A stretch of 26,588 bases of DNA from DASYHS01 sp035998295 (GCF_035998295.1 NZ_DASYHS010000076.1:1-26588); one strand, 5' to 3'; shown: positions 1-7,970, numbered from the stretch's first letter. Program-made: numbers and translations. Notes: generated from the letters alone by a model not told the origin.

Positions 1-1
1 G

Positions 2-520
2 CTGTCCGCCGAGGAGGAGAACCGGCACGAGGCCCTCGTCGAGCAGATGCGCCGGCAGCACGACGAGCTGTACGGCAAGCTGGTCGAGCAGGGGCAGTTC
101 CCCGCCGCCGCTCGCCTGCTGGCCCACCGGTGGCGCTTCGAGAAGGATGTCGGCGCCGTCCGCGCCGTGACCCGGGCCGAGCGCGAGCGCCTGCGCGAGG
201 ACCTGTGCGAGGACGTCCGGGACGAGCTGCGCGAGGAGATGCGCGGCAAGGTCCAGGCGGAACTGGTGGAGGAGCTGCGCAGGGACCTGGCCGGACTGCG
301 CCAGGAACTGCGCGAGGAGCAGCGCCGCGAGATGCGCGCCGGGACCGGGCCGAAGACGAAGGCCGGGACCGTGACGAAACATGACATTCCCGCACGTTTC
401 GACGCCCCGGTGCCCTCTGGTCCGCTGGCCGCCGCTCCGCAGAGCGCCGGCAGCCTGAAGGCCCGCCTGCGCGACCAGCCCCTGCCGGTCCCCACCGGCA
501 AGCTCGCTCGCACCGGCTGA
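2..520 (+). CDS. Coiled-coil protein, C-terminal part (5' end outside window)
   Basis: The frame is open from the second base of the window with no stop, so this is the last 172 codons or so of a longer gene; an internal ATG at 47 is possible but has no clear ribosome binding site. The visible part is highly charged and helical: after a short HDELYGKLVEQGQ segment come long runs of Arg/Glu/Leu (REELR, RDELREEM, ELVEELRRDL) that look like one extended coiled coil. A Pro/Ala-rich, probably disordered tail follows. There is no membrane segment or catalytic motif in this part. I do not recognise the family and cannot assign a function. It converges with the HerA-like gene, with a palindromic repeat between them. 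Confidence 0.6.
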   Translation: MSAEEENRHEALVEQMRRQHDELYGKLVEQGQFPAAARLLAHRWRFEKDVGAVRAVTRAERERLREDLCEDVRDELREEMRGKVQAELVEELRRDLAGLRQELREEQRREMRAGTGPKTKAGTVTKHDIPARFDAPVPSGPLAAAPQSAGSLKARLRDQPLPVPTGKLARTG

Positions 521-530
521 CCGCGCGAAA

Positions 531-667
531 ATCCCCTCTCCCGTGCAACGGGAGAGGGAGGGGCCCGGCCAACGGCCGGGAGGGTGAGGGCGCCACCCCG
601 CAGACCCTCACCTTCCCACCGCTACGCGGCGGGCCCCTTCCTCTCCCGCAGGCGCGGGAGAGGAGAT
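531..667. repeat. Long imperfect inverted repeat between convergent genes
   Basis: Two arms of about 60 bases (531-590 and 605-667) are reverse complements of each other at roughly 80 percent by eye. Each arm also folds on itself: CTCTCCCG pairs with CGGGAGAG, and in the first arm CCGGCC pairs with GGCCGG. The composition (CCCCTCTCCCG, GGTGAGGG) looks like the intergenic palindromic repeats that are numerous in high-GC alphaproteobacterial genomes. It lies between the 3' ends of two convergent genes, so a transcript from either side would form a large hairpin. A role in termination or 3'-end protection is inferred; there is no adjacent U-tract typical of an intrinsic terminator. Confidence 0.75.
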
Positions 668-763
668 ATTCAACCGATAGCTTGTGCGGCCGGGATCGAT
701 GCGGTTCATCAGCAGGTCAGCCGACGCGACCGGTAAACGCCGTTAACCCGAGTTCGGAGCCCC

Positions 764-2257
764 TCACGCCACGTCCGAATAACCGTCCTCCGGGGCGTCG
801 GGGTCGCCCGGCAGCGTCTCCCAGCCGAGGCCCGGCAGCTCGATGATGCGGCCGCCGCCGGTGGCGTCGCGGCAGGCGACGTAGCCGCGCTGCTCCATGA
901 AGCTGAGCAGGCGGCGCGCGCGGCCGGACGAGCGGCTGCCGCAGGCGCGTGCGACCTCGGCGTCGGAGGGGCAGGGGTCGCCCTCGAGCGCTGCGCGCGC
1001 CAGCAGCAGGAACACCGCCTGGATGTCTTCCGGCAGGTCCGCCGCCGCGGTGACCGCGCTGTCCCAGTCGGGGCTGTGCACCGTCGCCTCGCCGACCCCG
1101 GCCCGCGCCGAGGCGAGGCGGCGGCGGAACGCCGGCAGGTCGAGCATGCGGCCGTTGAGGTTGCGGCTGCGGCAGCGGACCAGGAAGTCCTGGTAGAGCA
1201 CCGCGACCGGCCGGTAGGCCGATTCGGGGTCGGCGACCACCTCGCGCAGCACGGCGTCCAGCAACGCGCCGCGGTCGGCCGGCGCGACCTCCTCGCTTGG
1301 TTCCTCGTCCGCCTCGGCGGCGCGGCGCGCCTGGGCGAGCTGCGCCATCACGTCCGCCCCGGTACCGGGCGCCGGGCGGCGCGGGGCGGGGCGGGGCGGG
1401 GGCTCAGGCTCGCCGGGGCGCAGGATCAGGCCGCGCGCGTCCTCCGGCGCCTCGGGCAGAGGCATCAGCTTCGGGCTGCCGCCGCGGGCCGCCGTCTCGA
1501 CGTCGCCGACGCGCACCGGAAGCGGGCGGCGCGACAGCGCCGGGCCGAGCGCCACGAAATGCCCGCGCTCCAGGTCGCGGAACATCTCCGCCTGCTTGCG
1601 CTCCATGCCGAGCAGGTCCGACGCCCGCGCCATGTCGATGTCGAGGAAGGTGCGGCCCATCAGGAAGTTCGACGCCTCGGCGGCGACGTTCTTGGCCAGC
1701 TTGGCCAGTCGCTGGGTCGCGATCACGCCGGCCAGGCCGCGCTTGCGGCCGCGGCACATCAGGTTGGTCATGGCGCCGAGCGACGCCTTGCGCGCCTCGT
1801 CCGAGACCTCGCCGGCCGCCGACGGGGCGAAGAGCTGCGCCTCGTCGACCACGACCAGGATCGGGTACCAGTGGTCGCGCTCGGCGTCGAACAGCCCGCC
1901 CAGGAAGGCGGCGGCGTGACGCATCTGCATCTCGACGTCCAGCCCCTCCAGGTTCAGCACGACCGACACCCGGTGCTGGCGCACCCGGTCGGCGATGCGC
2001 TGGAGCCCGCCCTCGGTATGCTCGGACGCGTCGACGACGACGTGGCCGAACCGGTCGGCCAGCGTCACGAAGTCGCCCTCGGGATCGATCACAGCCTGCT
2101 GGACCCAGGGCGCGCTCTGCTCGAGCAGCCGGCGCAGCAGGTGCGACTTGCCGGAGCCGGAATTGCCCTGCACCAGCAGGCGCGTCGCCAGCAGCTCCTC
2201 CAGGTCGAGCGTCGCCGGGCGTCCGCCCGCCGTCCCCATGTCGATGCTGACCTTCAT
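764..2257 (-). CDS. HerA-like (DUF87) ATP-binding protein
   Basis: A 497-aa P-loop ATPase of the HerA/FtsK superfamily. Walker A is GNSGSGKS at residues 31-38. A DPEGDF motif near 58-63 is typical of HerA/DUF87 proteins. Walker B is PILVVVDEAQ at 132-141, followed by a conserved RGRKRG...ATQR segment. After about residue 270 comes a Pro/Ala-rich linker (PPPRPAPRRPAPG), then a C-terminal region that may hold a winged helix (around 410-470). HerA relatives are hexameric DNA translocases, often paired with the nuclease NurA; no nuclease is adjacent here. The start is supported by AGGGGAGAG about six bases upstream. It is separated from the upstream SRPBCC gene by 61 bases, so it may be cotranscribed. 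The exact role is unknown. Confidence 0.85.
   Translation of the reverse strand: MKVSIDMGTAGGRPATLDLEELLATRLLVQGNSGSGKSHLLRRLLEQSAPWVQQAVIDPEGDFVTLADRFGHVVVDASEHTEGGLQRIADRVRQHRVSVVLNLEGLDVEMQMRHAAAFLGGLFDAERDHWYPILVVVDEAQLFAPSAAGEVSDEARKASLGAMTNLMCRGRKRGLAGVIATQRLAKLAKNVAAEASNFLMGRTFLDIDMARASDLLGMERKQAEMFRDLERGHFVALGPALSRRPLPVRVGDVETAARGGSPKLMPLPEAPEDARGLILRPGEPEPPPRPAPRRPAPGTGADVMAQLAQARRAAEADEEPSEEVAPADRGALLDAVLREVVADPESAYRPVAVLYQDFLVRCRSRNLNGRMLDLPAFRRRLASARAGVGEATVHSPDWDSAVTAAADLPEDIQAVFLLLARAALEGDPCPSDAEVARACGSRSSGRARRLLSFMEQRGYVACRDATGGGRIIELPGLGWETLPGDPDAPEDGYSDVA
1383..1402 (+). other. Guanine-quadruplex-prone tract
   Basis: Four consecutive runs of four or five G separated by single C bases on the plus strand. 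This is the strand opposite the HerA-like message, where the tract encodes the Pro/Ala-rich linker. Sequence of this form fits the standard G-quadruplex pattern. It may simply be a by-product of Pro/Arg codons at high GC. Confidence 0.4.
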
Positions 2258-2318
2258 CCATCTCTCCCCTGCGCCGCCGCCACCTATACCAAAACGGGGG
2301 CCCGGGAGGACACCCGGA

Positions 2319-2756
2319 TCAGGGGGGGCCGCCGGTCTCGATCAGCGACTTGATCAGGAACAGCTCGAACTCGTGCGAGCGGGTCAGGCGGTCCCAGCGG
2401 GCGTCCGCCATCGCCGGGTCGCGCCAGGCGAGCAGGGTCAGCACGCTTTCCCCTTCGCCGCCGCCGACATGGGGCGCCGGCACCACCCGGGCGCAGATGC
2501 GCGGCTTCAGCGCCTCGGGCGACGAGCCGAGATGATAGTCGACCAGCAGGTGCGGCCGGCTCGCCTCGATGCGGACCCAGGTCACCGAACCGTCGAAGAT
2601 CGAGCGGCCCTCGACCAGCCCGTCCTCGCGCACCGTGGTCTCCCAGGTGCCGAAGGACCAGCGGTGGAGCTGGGCGGGCGAGGCCATGAAGTCGAACACC
2701 GTCCCGGCCGGGGCGGCGATGCCGATCGCATCGGCATGCATCGGCCACACGCTCAT
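2319..2756 (-). CDS. SRPBCC-family small protein
   Basis: A 145-aa protein that fits the SRPBCC (START/polyketide cyclase-like) fold. It starts with a first strand and helix typical of the family (IGIAAPAGTVFDFMASPAQLHRW, residues about 11-33), passes through alternating strands (GRSIFDGSVTWVRIEA, LVDYHLG, ESVLTLLAW) and ends in a long C-terminal helix (residues about 122-140). The family binds hydrophobic or aromatic small molecules in a deep pocket; some members are cyclases or hydrolases and many are only binders. No catalytic residue is diagnostic here. The start codon overlaps the stop of the upstream regulator gene as ATGA, so the two are probably translationally coupled. It is the last gene of the kynureninase operon, which suggests it handles a pathway intermediate. 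Confidence 0.8.
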   Translation of the reverse strand: MSVWPMHADAIGIAAPAGTVFDFMASPAQLHRWSFGTWETTVREDGLVEGRSIFDGSVTWVRIEASRPHLLVDYHLGSSPEALKPRICARVVPAPHVGGGEGESVLTLLAWRDPAMADARWDRLTRSHEFELFLIKSLIETGGPP

Positions 2757-3385
2757 GCCCCGATCCTTCCCGTCACCGTCATCGGCCCCTCGACCGGGCC
2801 GACCACGACCAGGACGCGGGCCGGCTCCGGCCCGCCGCTCAGATAGGCATGGGCCATGCGGGCATCGAAATAGAGGCTGTCGCCGGCCTCCAGGCGCGCT
2901 GGCGCGTAGAGTTCGGAATGCAGGATCAGCACGCCGTCCAGCACGTGGACGAACTCCTCGCCGTCGTGCCGCTGCAGCCCGCCGACCTCGTCGAGGGTGC
3001 GCGCGGTCACGGTGTTGATTGCGGGATGGAGCTGCTTGCGCGCGATGTCCGCGCACAGGATCTCGGACACGTAGCGCGCGGTGTGCGCCCGCACCCCCTC
3101 GCCGGCGCGGCACACCGAGCGCAGGCCCGGCCGGATCGCGACCGCGTCGTCGCGGAAGAAGTCCGCCATGTCGGCGCCCAGCTCGCGCGCCAGCGTGAAC
3201 AGGTTGTGGGCGCTGACGTTCGCGAGGTCGTTCTCGATGCGGGACATCGTCGCTTCCGAGACGCCGATCCTGGAGGCCAGATAGGCCAGGGTCAGCCCCT
3301 GGGCCTTGCGCAGCCGCGCGATCCGCGCCCCGATGGCCGGCGCCGTCGCCTGGGTGGTCGTGTCCGAGGAGTGGGGTCCGGGCAC
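2753..3385 (-). CDS. XRE-family transcriptional regulator with C-terminal cupin
   Basis: A 210-aa one-component regulator. Residues about 18-71 form a Cro/C1-type helix-turn-helix (IGARIARLRKAQGLTLAYLA then GVSEATMSRIEN). Residues about 118-198 form a cupin sensor domain; H140, E143/E144, H147 and H179 are placed like cupin metal ligands. This architecture is common for regulators that sense amino acids, polyamines or other pathway metabolites. I chose the GTG start because it gives the normal short N-terminus and lies 11 bases after the upstream stop; the open frame upstream is only the shadow of the cupin gene. As a member of the kynureninase operon it is the best candidate to bind the palindrome in the kynureninase/hyuA divergent region, though that link is inferred. 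Confidence 0.87.
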   Translation of the reverse strand: MPGPHSSDTTTQATAPAIGARIARLRKAQGLTLAYLASRIGVSEATMSRIENDLANVSAHNLFTLARELGADMADFFRDDAVAIRPGLRSVCRAGEGVRAHTARYVSEILCADIARKQLHPAINTVTARTLDEVGGLQRHDGEEFVHVLDGVLILHSELYAPARLEAGDSLYFDARMAHAYLSGGPEPARVLVVVGPVEGPMTVTGRIGA

Positions 3386-3396
3386 TCGATTGCCGC

Positions 3397-4470
3397 CTAG
3401 TAATTGATGGAAGGGTTGTCGCCGGGATAGATGACGCCGGCCAGCATCATCCCGCCCGGGTCCGTGCACTGGAGCGAATGCAGCTCCTTGCGCGGCAGGA
3501 AGATCACGTCCCCGGTCCGCACCGGGGTCCGGAGCCCCGAGGTCCACATCATCCCGTGGCCGCGCAGCACGACCAGCGATTCCTCGTAGAGGTGGCGGTG
3601 GGGTGCCGCCTTGGACAGGGGCACCTCGCCGATGAACTGCGTCGCCAGCTCCGAGCCGACGGAGCGGTCGACAAGCATCTGGAAGAAGCGGTCGGCCATG
3701 TTCTGCCGACGCGCCGGGTCGAGCGGGACCGCGCGCTCGGGGAAGCGCTCGTCGAAATCGGCCGGCATGCCGGCCGGGAACTCCGGCCCCTCTGCCAGCG
3801 GGCAGACGGCGGCGTAGACGACGAGGCCGGCGCCTTCCAGGCGGAACGCCTCGCCGGGGCGCACGTAGCCGCCCGTGCCGGGTGCCAGGTCGAAGGACCG
3901 CGTCCCGATCGCGAGGCGGCCCTCGCCGGCCGAGCACAGCAGGACGACGTGCCTTTCGGGAAAGCGCAGCGCCGGCCCGGTCCCGGCCTCGAGGCGGAAC
4001 AGGAAATAGGACTGGTGGAGCGCCCCGTCCTCGCGGCCGAGGATGCGCGCATAGGCAAGCCCGTCCCGGCGTTCCAGCGCCAGGCCCTCCACCGAGCACA
4101 CGAAGCAGCCGCCGTCCAGCCGCGCCTTGCCGTCGGGGCCGGGGCCCACCTCGGGGATGGCGCGGTTGGCGGGGCTGTCGGGGTCGTCCAGCTCGTAGTC
4201 GCCGCGCAGGTTGTTGTGGCTGCCGTCGCAGAACGGCTTCGTCGCGCTGTGCTTGCAGCCGCAGAACAGCACCTCCTCGCCCTCGGTCGTCGCGGTGTGG
4301 AAGACCGGGCGGAACGCCGTGCCCCTGTGGGAACCGTCGCAGAAAGGCTGCTTCTTACTGAGCCCGCAGGCGCACCAGGCATAGGTGCGGCCCTTCGTCA
4401 GCTCCATGTAGTAGGGCTTGTAGCGCGGGATCGCTGCCAGGGCGGGGGCCTGCGTCTCTTCTTCGGCCAT
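3397..4470 (-). CDS. Tandem CDGSH iron-sulfur / bicupin fusion protein
   Basis: A 357-aa protein with an unusual domain order. Two CDGSH motifs sit at the N-terminus: C33, C35, C44, H48 and C70, C72, C81, H85, each matching the C-x-C-...-C-D-G-S-H pattern that holds a 2Fe-2S cluster. A linker with C122 and C125 follows, then a first cupin-like segment (about 155-225) without the metal histidines. The C-terminal cupin (about 275-350) keeps a complete site: H291, H293, E297 and H331. Known CDGSH proteins transfer electrons or clusters, and metal-bearing cupins are often dioxygenases or isomerases. Together this suggests an iron-dependent enzyme with a built-in redox domain, but the reaction is unknown. 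The ATG is preceded by GAGGAAG and lies 20 bases after the kynureninase stop. Confidence 0.85.
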   Translation of the reverse strand: MAEEETQAPALAAIPRYKPYYMELTKGRTYAWCACGLSKKQPFCDGSHRGTAFRPVFHTATTEGEEVLFCGCKHSATKPFCDGSHNNLRGDYELDDPDSPANRAIPEVGPGPDGKARLDGGCFVCSVEGLALERRDGLAYARILGREDGALHQSYFLFRLEAGTGPALRFPERHVVLLCSAGEGRLAIGTRSFDLAPGTGGYVRPGEAFRLEGAGLVVYAAVCPLAEGPEFPAGMPADFDERFPERAVPLDPARRQNMADRFFQMLVDRSVGSELATQFIGEVPLSKAAPHRHLYEESLVVLRGHGMMWTSGLRTPVRTGDVIFLPRKELHSLQCTDPGGMMLAGVIYPGDNPSINY

Positions 4471-4490
4471 GCTCGCTGCTTCCTCGTCGC

Positions 4491-5750
4491 TCAGACCGAG
4501 ACCTTCTTGAACCGCGGGTCGCGCCACCGTTCCTCGGCGAGGATGGCGCGCAGGCGCTGGACCGCGTCCCAGACGTCGACATGGGACAGGTACAGCGCGC
4601 CGATGCCGAAGCGGATCGAATCCGGCTTGCGGAACGAGCCTACGACGCGGGCTTCCAGCAGCGCCTCGACGATGCTGCCGGCGCCGGGATGGCGGAACGA
4701 GATGTGGCCGCCGCGCCGCGCGTGCTCGCGCGGGGAGTTCAGCTCGACCCCGAAGGTCCCGCATTCCTGGTCGAGCAGCCGGATCAGCAGGTCGCCGAGC
4801 GAGCGGTGCTTCGCCTCCATCAGCGCCGGGTCGACGTCGCGCCAGATCTCGGAAGCGGCATGCAGCACCTCGTCCGCGATCACCGCGGGCGTCCCCGTGA
4901 GCTGGCGGACGATCCCGGTCGCCGGCTGGTAGCGCTCGGCGAAGGCGAACACGTCGCCATGGCCCATCCAGCCGGCGATCAGGGGCCAGGACGCGTTCTG
5001 ATGGCGGGGATGGATCCATACCAGCGACGGCGCGCCCGGCCCGCCGCACAGGTATTTGTAGCCGCAGCACACCGCGAAGTCGGCCCCGTCGCCCATCAGG
5101 TCGACCCGGACGGCGCCCGCGGCGTGCGACAGGTCCCACACCGTCAGCGCCCCGACCTCGCGCGCCCGGGCGCTGGTGCGCGCCATGTCCCAGCGCTCGG
5201 AGCTGCGGTAGTCGACCAGGCTGAGGCTGACCGCGGCCACGCTCTCGTCGAGCCGGTCCAGCAGCTCCTCGCGGCTGTCGGCGAGCACCAGCTCGAACCC
5301 CTCGCCGATGAAGCGGCCCAGCCCCTCGGCGATGTAGATGTCGGTCGGGAAGTTGGACCGCTCCGTCAGGATGCGGAACCGGCCGTGCGGCCGGGCGGCC
5401 CAGGCGGCGGCCAGCACCTTGAGCAGGTTGACCGAGGTGTTGTCGCAGGCGATCACGTCCTCGGGCGCCGCCCCCAGCAGATGCGCGAAGTTCGCGCCGA
5501 TCTGGCGCGGGCGCTCCAGCCAAGGGTAGCCGTTCCAGCCCTGGCGGCGCGCCTGCATCCATTGCTGCTCGAAGAAGGCGGCCATGCGCTCGGGGACCGT
5601 CGCCGGCATCGCGCCGACGGAGTTCGCGTCGAAATAGATGCGCCCCGAACCGTCGCTGGCGAAGCGCTGCCGGAAATCGCGCAGCGGGTCGGCCGCGTCG
5701 AGCGCCTCGCACATGGCGCGGGTTGCCGGTCCGTCGACGCGGGTATCCAT
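4491..5750 (-). CDS. kynU: Kynureninase-like PLP enzyme
   Basis: A 419-aa fold-type I PLP enzyme closely resembling kynureninase, which hydrolyses kynurenine to anthranilate and alanine (or 3-hydroxykynurenine to 3-hydroxyanthranilate). Diagnostic segments are FDANSVGAMP (40-49), NTSVNLLK (104-111), SNFPTDIYIAEGL (132-144), WDLSHAAGA (205-213), the PLP-lysine motif CGYKYLCGGPGAP with K232, and GWMGH (260-264). Family positions usually reading DGNSLG are DANSVG here, a mild divergence. Start chosen at the ATG preceded by GGGGAGGATCGG; longer upstream frames would run through the palindromic operator. It heads a four-gene operon. No tryptophan dioxygenase or formylkynurenine formamidase gene is in the window, so the true substrate may be a kynurenine analogue. 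Confidence 0.88.
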   Translation of the reverse strand: MDTRVDGPATRAMCEALDAADPLRDFRQRFASDGSGRIYFDANSVGAMPATVPERMAAFFEQQWMQARRQGWNGYPWLERPRQIGANFAHLLGAAPEDVIACDNTSVNLLKVLAAAWAARPHGRFRILTERSNFPTDIYIAEGLGRFIGEGFELVLADSREELLDRLDESVAAVSLSLVDYRSSERWDMARTSARAREVGALTVWDLSHAAGAVRVDLMGDGADFAVCCGYKYLCGGPGAPSLVWIHPRHQNASWPLIAGWMGHGDVFAFAERYQPATGIVRQLTGTPAVIADEVLHAASEIWRDVDPALMEAKHRSLGDLLIRLLDQECGTFGVELNSPREHARRGGHISFRHPGAGSIVEALLEARVVGSFRKPDSIRFGIGALYLSHVDVWDAVQRLRAILAEERWRDPRFKKVSV

Positions 5751-5795
5751 CCGATCCTCCCCTTCCGTTTCCGCGAGACTATCGTGACTGAAGCA

Positions 5796-5815
5796 TTCTT
5801 GCAAGTTTGCAAGAA
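5796..5815. promoter_or_regulatory. Perfect inverted repeat, probable operator for kynU and hyuA
   Basis: TTCTTGCAA, a GT centre, then TTGCAAGAA form a perfect 9-2-9 palindrome. It also contains two copies of TTGCAAG eight bases apart. Its centre is about 55 bases from the kynureninase start and about 52 from the hyuA start, almost exactly midway in the divergent region. TTGCAA reads the same on both strands and could serve as a -35 element either way; on the plus strand TATGGT at 5823 lies 18 bases beyond the first copy. Binding by the operon's XRE-cupin regulator is inferred from context. Confidence 0.7.
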
Positions 5816-5857
5816 ACCTGCATATGGTCATGCTCGTACGGGAACGAGAGCGGGACG

Positions 5858-7945
5858 ATGCCGGCCTCCACCAACACCACACGCCTCGCCGTGGACATCG
5901 GCGGCACCTTCACCGACGTCGTCCTGGAGACGCCCGCGCGCACCCACACGACCAAGGTGCTGACGACGCCGCGCGCGCCGGAACTGGGCGTGATGGACGG
6001 GATCGGCGTCGTCCTCGCCGAGGCGGGGCTGGATGCGCGCGCGATCGACGTCGTGATCCACGGCACGACGCTGGCGACCAATGCGCTGATCGAGCGCAAG
6101 GGCGCCCGCACCGCCTTCGTCACGACCGAGGGCTTCCGCGACGTCCTGGAGATGGGCTTCGAGAAGCGCTACGCGCAGTACGACCTAGCGATGGAGATGC
6201 CGCCGCCCCTCGTGCCGCGCCCGCTGCGCTTCGCGGTGCCGGGCCGGGTCGTCGCCGGGGGCGGGACGCTGGTGCCGCTGGACGCGGATGCCGTGCGCTC
6301 GGTCGGCGCCGCCCTGCGGCGGGCGGAGGTCGAGGCGGTGGCGGTCGGCTTCCTCCACGCCTACGCGCATCCGGAGATGGAGCGCGAGGCGGCGGCCATC
6401 CTGGCCGAGGCGCTGCCGGACGCGACCGTGTGCCTGTCCGGGGAGGTCTGCCCGGAACTGCGGGAGTACGAGCGCTTCTCGACCACGGTCGCCAACGCCT
6501 ATGTCCGGCCGCTGATGTCGGGCTACCTGCACCGGCTGCGCGGCCTGCTCGATCGCGAGGGGCTCGCGGCGCCGCTGTACCTGATGATGTCCGGCGGCGG
6601 GCTGACGACGCTGGAGCAGGCGGCCCGGTTCCCGATCCGCCTCGTCGAGTCGGGTCCGGCCGGCGGCGCGATCCTGGCGGCCCGGCTCGCGGCGCAATGC
6701 GGGTTCGACCGGGTGCTCTCCTACGACATGGGCGGCACGACCGCGAAGATCTGCCTGATCGACGACGGACGCCCGCAGCGCAGCCGCACCTTCGAGATCG
6801 CGCGCATCTACCGCGACATGAAGGGCAGCGGCCTGCCGGTCCGCATCCCCGTGATCGAGATGGTGGAGATCGGGGCCGGCGGCGGCTCGATCGCGCGGGT
6901 CGACGCGCTCGGCCGGATCACCGTCGGCCCGGACAGCGCCGGGTCCGAGCCGGGGCCGGCCAGCTACGGCCGCGGCGGCGCGCGGCCGACGGTCACGGAC
7001 GCCAACCTGGACCTGGGCAAGCTCGACGCGGAAGGGTTCGCGGGCGGGCGCATCCGGCTGGACGCGGCCGCGGCCCGGGCGGCGCTGGCGCGCGACGTCG
7101 GATCGCCGCTGGGCCTGGACGCCCATTGGCCCGCCGTCGGCGTCGTCGAGATGGTCGAGGAGAACATGGCGAACGCCGCCCGTGTGCACGCGATCGAGCG
7201 CGGCCGCGACGTCACGTCCTACACCATGATCGCGTTCGGCGGCGCCGCACCGCTGCACGCCGCGCGGCTGGCGGAGAAGCTGGGCATCCGCCGCGTCCTG
7301 GTCCCGGTCGGGGCGGGCGTCGGCTCGGCGATCGGCTTCCTGGCCGCGCCGATCGCCTACGAGGTCGTGCGGAGCTTCCGCCGGACGCTGTCGGACCTGC
7401 CGGTCGGCGAGGCCAACCGCCTCGTGGACGCGATGGCCGACGAAGCGCGCGCCGTGGTCCGCCGGGGTGCTGGCGACGCGCCGCTGACGGAGGAGCGCAA
7501 GGTCGAGCTGCGCTACCGCGGCCAGGGCCACGAACTGGTCGTCGACCTGCCGGGCCGTCCGCTGGACGACGGCGACCGCGCCCTGCTGCGCGCGGCCTTC
7601 GAGGAGCGCTATCGCCGCGTCTACGGGCTGGTCCTGCCGGACATCGAGGTGGAGGCCGTCTCGTGGTCGGTCACGGTCTCGACGCGGCCCGCGGAGGTCG
7701 AGCCCGTCGCCGATCCCGGCCCGCGCCGCCGCGCCGAACCGGCGGCGAGCCGTCCGGCCTACGACGCCTCGCTCGGCCGCATGGTCGAGCACGCCGTGCA
7801 CGAGCGCACGGCGCTGTCGCCGGGCGACCGGCTGGACGGTCCGGCGGTGATCGTCGAGGCGGAGACCGCGACCATGGTCCCGGCCGGCTTCACCGCCCGC
7901 CTCCATCCCGCCGGGCACATCCTGCTCGAACGCAACGGCGCCTGA
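5858..7945 (+). CDS. hyuA: Hydantoinase/oxoprolinase family protein, subunit A (HyuA)
   Basis: A 695-aa ATP-binding subunit of the hydantoinase/oxoprolinase family. The N-terminus has the ASKHA phosphate loop VDIGGTFTD (12-20), followed by VIHGTTLATNALIERKGA, then the second phosphate motif YDMGGTTAKICLID (from about 289) and a FGGAAPLHA segment in the C-terminal part. Relatives include 5-oxoprolinase, N-methylhydantoinase, caprolactamase, acetone and acetophenone carboxylases, and IaaC/IaaE-type enzymes of anaerobic indoleacetate degradation; all use ATP to activate a lactam, cyclic amide or ketone. The specific substrate cannot be told from motifs. The start at the ATG of MPASTN gives the normal N-terminus; the ribosome binding site is weak (GAGAGCGGG). 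hyuB follows after 25 bases. Confidence 0.9.
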   Translation: MPASTNTTRLAVDIGGTFTDVVLETPARTHTTKVLTTPRAPELGVMDGIGVVLAEAGLDARAIDVVIHGTTLATNALIERKGARTAFVTTEGFRDVLEMGFEKRYAQYDLAMEMPPPLVPRPLRFAVPGRVVAGGGTLVPLDADAVRSVGAALRRAEVEAVAVGFLHAYAHPEMEREAAAILAEALPDATVCLSGEVCPELREYERFSTTVANAYVRPLMSGYLHRLRGLLDREGLAAPLYLMMSGGGLTTLEQAARFPIRLVESGPAGGAILAARLAAQCGFDRVLSYDMGGTTAKICLIDDGRPQRSRTFEIARIYRDMKGSGLPVRIPVIEMVEIGAGGGSIARVDALGRITVGPDSAGSEPGPASYGRGGARPTVTDANLDLGKLDAEGFAGGRIRLDAAAARAALARDVGSPLGLDAHWPAVGVVEMVEENMANAARVHAIERGRDVTSYTMIAFGGAAPLHAARLAEKLGIRRVLVPVGAGVGSAIGFLAAPIAYEVVRSFRRTLSDLPVGEANRLVDAMADEARAVVRRGAGDAPLTEERKVELRYRGQGHELVVDLPGRPLDDGDRALLRAAFEERYRRVYGLVLPDIEVEAVSWSVTVSTRPAEVEPVADPGPRRRAEPAASRPAYDASLGRMVEHAVHERTALSPGDRLDGPAVIVEAETATMVPAGFTARLHPAGHILLERNGA

Positions 7946-7970
7946 CGCCCCATCTGCGGAGACGGTCCCC

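Noticed and set aside
764..2257. HerA-based antiphage defence system
   Set aside because: No SIR2, DUF4297, NurA or other effector is adjacent; neighbours are metabolic.
1076..2353. Long open frame of 425 codons on the plus strand opposite the HerA-like gene
   Set aside because: Arg/Ala/Gly/His-rich composition typical of antisense frames at high GC; the minus strand carries clear Walker motifs.
5833..5848. Hairpin CTCGT/ACGAG in the hyuA leader
   Set aside because: Only five base pairs; could mask the weak ribosome binding site but is within chance expectation.
4491..5882. Longer kynureninase with 44 extra N-terminal residues
   Set aside because: The extension runs across the palindromic operator and the hyuA leader, has no ribosome binding site and is not kynureninase-like; the ATG at 5750 has a strong one.
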